From positions 36,884,001 to 36,948,000 of the forward strand of contig NC_087246.1 in assembly GCF_037042905.1 (NCBI RefSeq): 64,000 nucleotides of DNA. The letters run 5' to 3'. Below, piece after piece: positions 60,552 to 64,000 of the stretch; positions within the stretch are counted from its first letter, which is position 1, and each line of letters opens with the position of its first letter. The position numbers and the translations under genes are program-made. The notes beneath the pieces are model-generated. The model was not told the origin of the DNA, searched no databases, and was given only the letters and a program-made list of their open reading frames with translations. The DNA is from Lytechinus pictus. Taxonomy: Eukaryota; Echinodermata; Echinoidea; Temnopleuroida; Toxopneustidae.

Positions 60552-62139
60552 TCAGCCTTCATCCCATTTTCTGACGCTTCTCTTGTACGTCAGTAAGTCA
60601 TCAATGGCATTTGCCATCTTCTGCCCTTCTTCCTCACTAAACCATTCTTCTCCTTCACTCAACCCTGCACTTGAGCTACTGTCCTCTGCAGGCCTATTGG
60701 CAAATGGGTCAAAATCATTCACATCATCGTCATTGTCCTCCATTTCTTCTCGCTTGCGCTTCCATCCTCTGGGGTTTTCTGCTGTCAGGCTTTCATCGCT
60801 TGAGGAGGAAGCCGGTCTGGTCAAGCTGCCTAGACTTGTTGGGTTGGACCGATCATCATCCTCTGACTCACTGCTACTACTGCTACTGCTTTCACCACTA
60901 CTGCTTCCAAACATGTCCTCAACTTCCTTATCCATACTGGCAAGGTCTTCTGATGAGAAGCTAAACATTGGATTATAGTCCTCCGACATGCTCAAAGGTC
61001 TGCTCTTTGTTCTTTGCCCTGGAATCCCAGTAGAGCCAGCTTTTCCATTAGTGTTCACCTTGGCCTTGCCTTTTCCTTTCTGTGATCCATTACTTTCTGT
61101 GTCACTGAAGCCAGGGGTGCTACTTCTGCTGCCATGTTTACTGGCATCGGCAAGAAGAAAGAGCCTCTCATCCACCCGCTCCCATCTCTCCCAACAGCAC
61201 CACAGCCAATCGGGTTCAACAATTAAGATACTTTTGCTGCGCTTGGCTGCATGGACCTTCGACGTGCCAACCTTGGCAGCGACGAGATGCGTAGTGGCCC
61301 TTCCTTTTGCCTGTTCCTCTTTACTCTTTGTAACAATCTGAGGGGAGACCTTAGCCCCTAGCGCAAGAGCCACTTTCCACACTCTGCTCTGTTCTGGTGG
61401 CATATTAGTGGGGAACACACTGCTGAAGACAATGTTACATCCTTTCAAAACAGACATCCTCATTGCAGGAACAATGGATTTCAGATCCGGGAGCTCCCGA
61501 GGATTTGCATCTACTTGTGCAAAGAATTTCCTATGAATGCGTGTCAGCGTGTCTGCAAGGTAGAGCAAGTATTCATCCTGATCTTCCACAGGCGACGTCG
61601 CTTCTGTGCCTGTTCCATCTGTAGTGGTTACCTTATCACTGTCACTCTCCTTTTCATGGGCAAGTTCGCCTTCTTCCATTTCATCCTTTGATAACCCTTT
61701 CATATCTCCCTCTCCTGCCCCCTTCCCACGTCCCTTGTCTACTTTGTCACTGGATTCTTCCTCGCTATCCTTGGTTGTTGAGGACACCTCTGAACTGCAC
61801 ACCTCCGATTTCTCATCCACCACCTTGTTCTTGTCCATGGTCTTCTCTTCCTCACCAGCCTCCTTACTCACTTCTCCCTTTCCTTCCTTACTCTCCGTGT
61901 CTCTCAGGCCATCATCACCATCTCCCTTCTGAGAGGGAGGCGAGGACTTATGCTGTGATTCCCTGGGCCTTTTCACAGGTGCATTGTTGCGATCATTAAG
62001 GTTTAGAGGGGAGTTGATATCACCTGTGCCTTCAAAGAAGCGGTAGGGAGGAACCTGGATTAGGTTTGGAGCAAAGCTCCACACATCATCCCTATCATCG
62101 ATGATACACACCATCTTGTCACCTCTAGGAAATATGGAC
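60552..62139 (-). CDS. CTDP1: RNA polymerase II CTD phosphatase FCP1, large 3' exon (partial)
   Basis: A single exon with acceptor at 62140-62141 encodes the last 528 residues and the stop. It opens with FPRGDKMVCIIDDRDDVWSF, the end of the FCP1-homology phosphatase domain (the DD pair belongs to the metal-binding active site). A long acidic Ser/Glu/Lys-rich linker follows, then a BRCT domain (about 61170-61460; GCNIVFSSVFPTN ... EPDWLWCCWERW), a MSEDYN-SSEDLASMDKEVED block shared with human, poly-Ser/acidic runs, a basic WKRKREEM patch, and an acidic C-terminus ending KMANAIDDLL, the likely TFIIF/RAP74-binding tail. FCP1 dephosphorylates the Pol II CTD to recycle polymerase. The exons for the N-terminal part were not found before the window end. 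Confidence 0.95.
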
Positions 62140-63320
62140 CTGCAAATCAATGAAGAAGATATTACAATAATAGTAACTGTTACATGAATAAAAATAGATC
62201 AATGCAACCATTTCATGAAATGGTTGAGAGGTAAACTCTTTCCTTCTTATTTTGACAATATTGATATCCTTTTCACTAGTAGGAGCCTATATCACTTGGC
62301 CATGAAAAACAACTTGTACATGCTTTTGTGTACAAGCAATGTGTCCAACTTGTAATGAAAGTGCCCCCCCCTCCTTCAAGGAACGGGATTATTCAGGTAT
62401 ACATGGCACTTCTAAAAAAAAAAAGTATAATTCCAAAGACACACTGCTTTTGGTGGATAACACTTACTGGTCAAATCCATCCCAGCATATAGTTGATATG
62501 AATAGAGGAAATTAAACAAGCATAAGTTTTTTTTTAAAGTTGAATTAAGAAGGGGGTGAGTTTCCATAAATATGGGTTCCACACACAATATATAGTATAT
62601 ATCAGTTGTTCAAACAGATAGCATGTCACAAAAATACTCTGCCTTCTCGATATTTTGCTTTGAAAGTCTATGAAATTAGCCACCTGTCAGAGCCCGAGAG
62701 ACGAGTGTACAGAAAAATCACTCTGAGTGTGACGTCACCGGGGGGAATTTAGTATAAGAGGTGTCCGGATATAATACAGAAATGCTATGCAGAGAGAGAA
62801 AGATGATTTTACTTTTTTTTTTCAAAGCAACTCAAATCAAACAAATAGGAATCGTATGTACAAATCTTTACTTTCCCTGTATAAAAAACAGTATGAATAC
62901 CTATCATGAACTCTTAAATCATGATGTAAGATTGCAAACAGTGAGTTATTGAATGATATTTTCACTATTTCTCATTTATTTTATCACGATGTTCCATCAA
63001 GTGAGTAGCTGGAAAGTAATTCCGGCGGCTAGCTCAGCTCTGCGCGCGCTGCACGCCTATACAATACACACAACACCCAGGCATTGAGTGTACTGTACAG
63101 TAGTGGTCTGGTACCGGTATATGTCGACCCGCAGTTCATGACCATACAGCGATCCCCTGGCGTCTTTTTCTTCTTCCTTTTGTCTTTGACTCCATTTTTA
63201 TATCCTCTGGATCATTTCCACTCATAGCTCATTCCACAGAACAATCTTGAATCAAACGTACTATTCTTCTCGGCCTTCCGAGTTGTTTTCTATATTTAAT
63301 TACGCTAGAGGTCTATGAGG
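62140..63320 (-). other. CTDP1 intron sequence, no further exon recognised
   Basis: I found no convincing upstream FCP1 exon. The block at 63020-63060 is GC-rich with CGCGCGC and could be a CpG-rich patch, but no gene start was identified. Confidence 0.4.
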
Positions 63321-63324
63321 CGCC

Positions 63325-64000
63325 GAATGTACCAATATTATATAGAACAATTATTTGTTATATAATCATTATTTATTAAATAATAACTATTATTTATATA
63401 TAATTTACATTTTATTTGTAAATAACTACTATTATATAAAATATCATTTCTAATTATTTATATATAATTCCAAGTAATACTTCATTATTTGTAAATAATA
63501 ATAGTTCGACATTCCATTATTTATAAATAATGATTATTTGTTTTTCATTATTTATAAATAATGATTATTTGTTTTTCATTATTTATAAATAATGATTATT
63601 TGTTTTTCATTGTTTACAAATAATGATTATTTGTTTTTCATTATTTATAAATAATGATTGTTTGTTTTTCATTATTTATAAATAATTTGTTGAGTTTTCC
63701 ATTATTTATAAATAATGATTATTTGTTAAATAATGAAAACGTCTACTTCATTATTTATAAATAATTTTTTCGAGTGCGCCATTATTTTCATTATTTATAA
63801 ATAATCATTATTTAATGTTCGAGTTTTCCATTATTTATAAATAAATATTATTTATTAAATAATGAAATATCTACTTCATTATTTATAAATAATAATTTTG
63901 TTTCAATATCCCATTATTTATAAATAATCATTATTTATAAACAATTTTTACAGTTTGCCATTATATACAAATAATCATTATTTATATACAAATAACCATT
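63325..64000. repeat. AT-rich 31-bp minisatellite with internal palindrome
   Basis: Unit CATTATTTATAAATAATGAT plus TATTTGTTTTT, period 31 bp and most regular at 63540-63690, then decaying with inserted spacers. Each unit contains the palindrome ATTATTTATAAATAAT. It runs to the end of the window and so is larger than seen. Confidence 0.85.

Noticed and set aside
60583..61999. Several + strand frames opposite CTDP1
   Set aside because: Antisense shadows of the Ser/Glu-rich CTDP1 exon.

Overview
The window looks like nuclear DNA of a marine deuterostome, most probably an echinoderm and perhaps a sea urchin. The reasons are short exons with GT-AG introns, 5' genes with close matches to conserved animal proteins, tRNA-derived SINEs, Tx1/L1-like and CR1-like LINE fragments, and a very high density of short inverted-repeat elements and G/C homopolymer runs. 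The species call is an inference from repeat style and is not proven by the sequence.

Layout. 1-17 kb is gene-poor and made almost entirely of repeats. A LINE tail (1480-2097 and 8030-8225) is split by a 5.9 kb foldback-like element (2107-8020) with a 9-bp target duplication. Arrays of a CpG-rich motif, GCGAGCGCGAAGCGCGAGC, lie in one orientation at 4-6.6 kb and in the opposite orientation at 9.7-16.5 kb. Between them sit a 1.2 kb inverted-repeat element, a piggyBac-like element flanked by TTAA, and a 390-bp element with a 10-bp target duplication.

17.5-19.2 kb holds a two-coding-exon GFOD1/2-type oxidoreductase gene (+). 24.5-41.4 kb holds a complete 17-exon DHX35 RNA helicase gene (+, 700 aa), whose introns are filled with SINEs and MITEs. 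45.2-47.7 kb holds AIRIM (C1orf109 homologue, -, 3 exons, 199 aa). It is head-to-head with MRPS17 (+, 2 exons, 148 aa) over a 170-bp CpG-rich spacer that is very probably a bidirectional promoter. 50.4-60.5 kb is intergenic and rich in foldback MITEs, many starting GGGGCCC..TTTCAT. 60.55-62.14 kb is the large 3' exon of CTDP1/FCP1 (-), with the rest of that gene beyond the window or not recognised. The last 0.7 kb is an AT-rich 31-bp-period satellite.

The five protein genes are conserved eukaryotic genes: a spliceosomal helicase, a Pol II CTD phosphatase, a 60S maturation factor, a mitoribosomal protein and a GFO/IDH/MocA-fold protein. Apart from the AIRIM/MRPS17 pair, nothing suggests a shared pathway. 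I found no CRISPR array, rRNA gene, convincing functional tRNA gene or bacterial-type operon. The most unusual content is in the nested mobile elements and their arrays.
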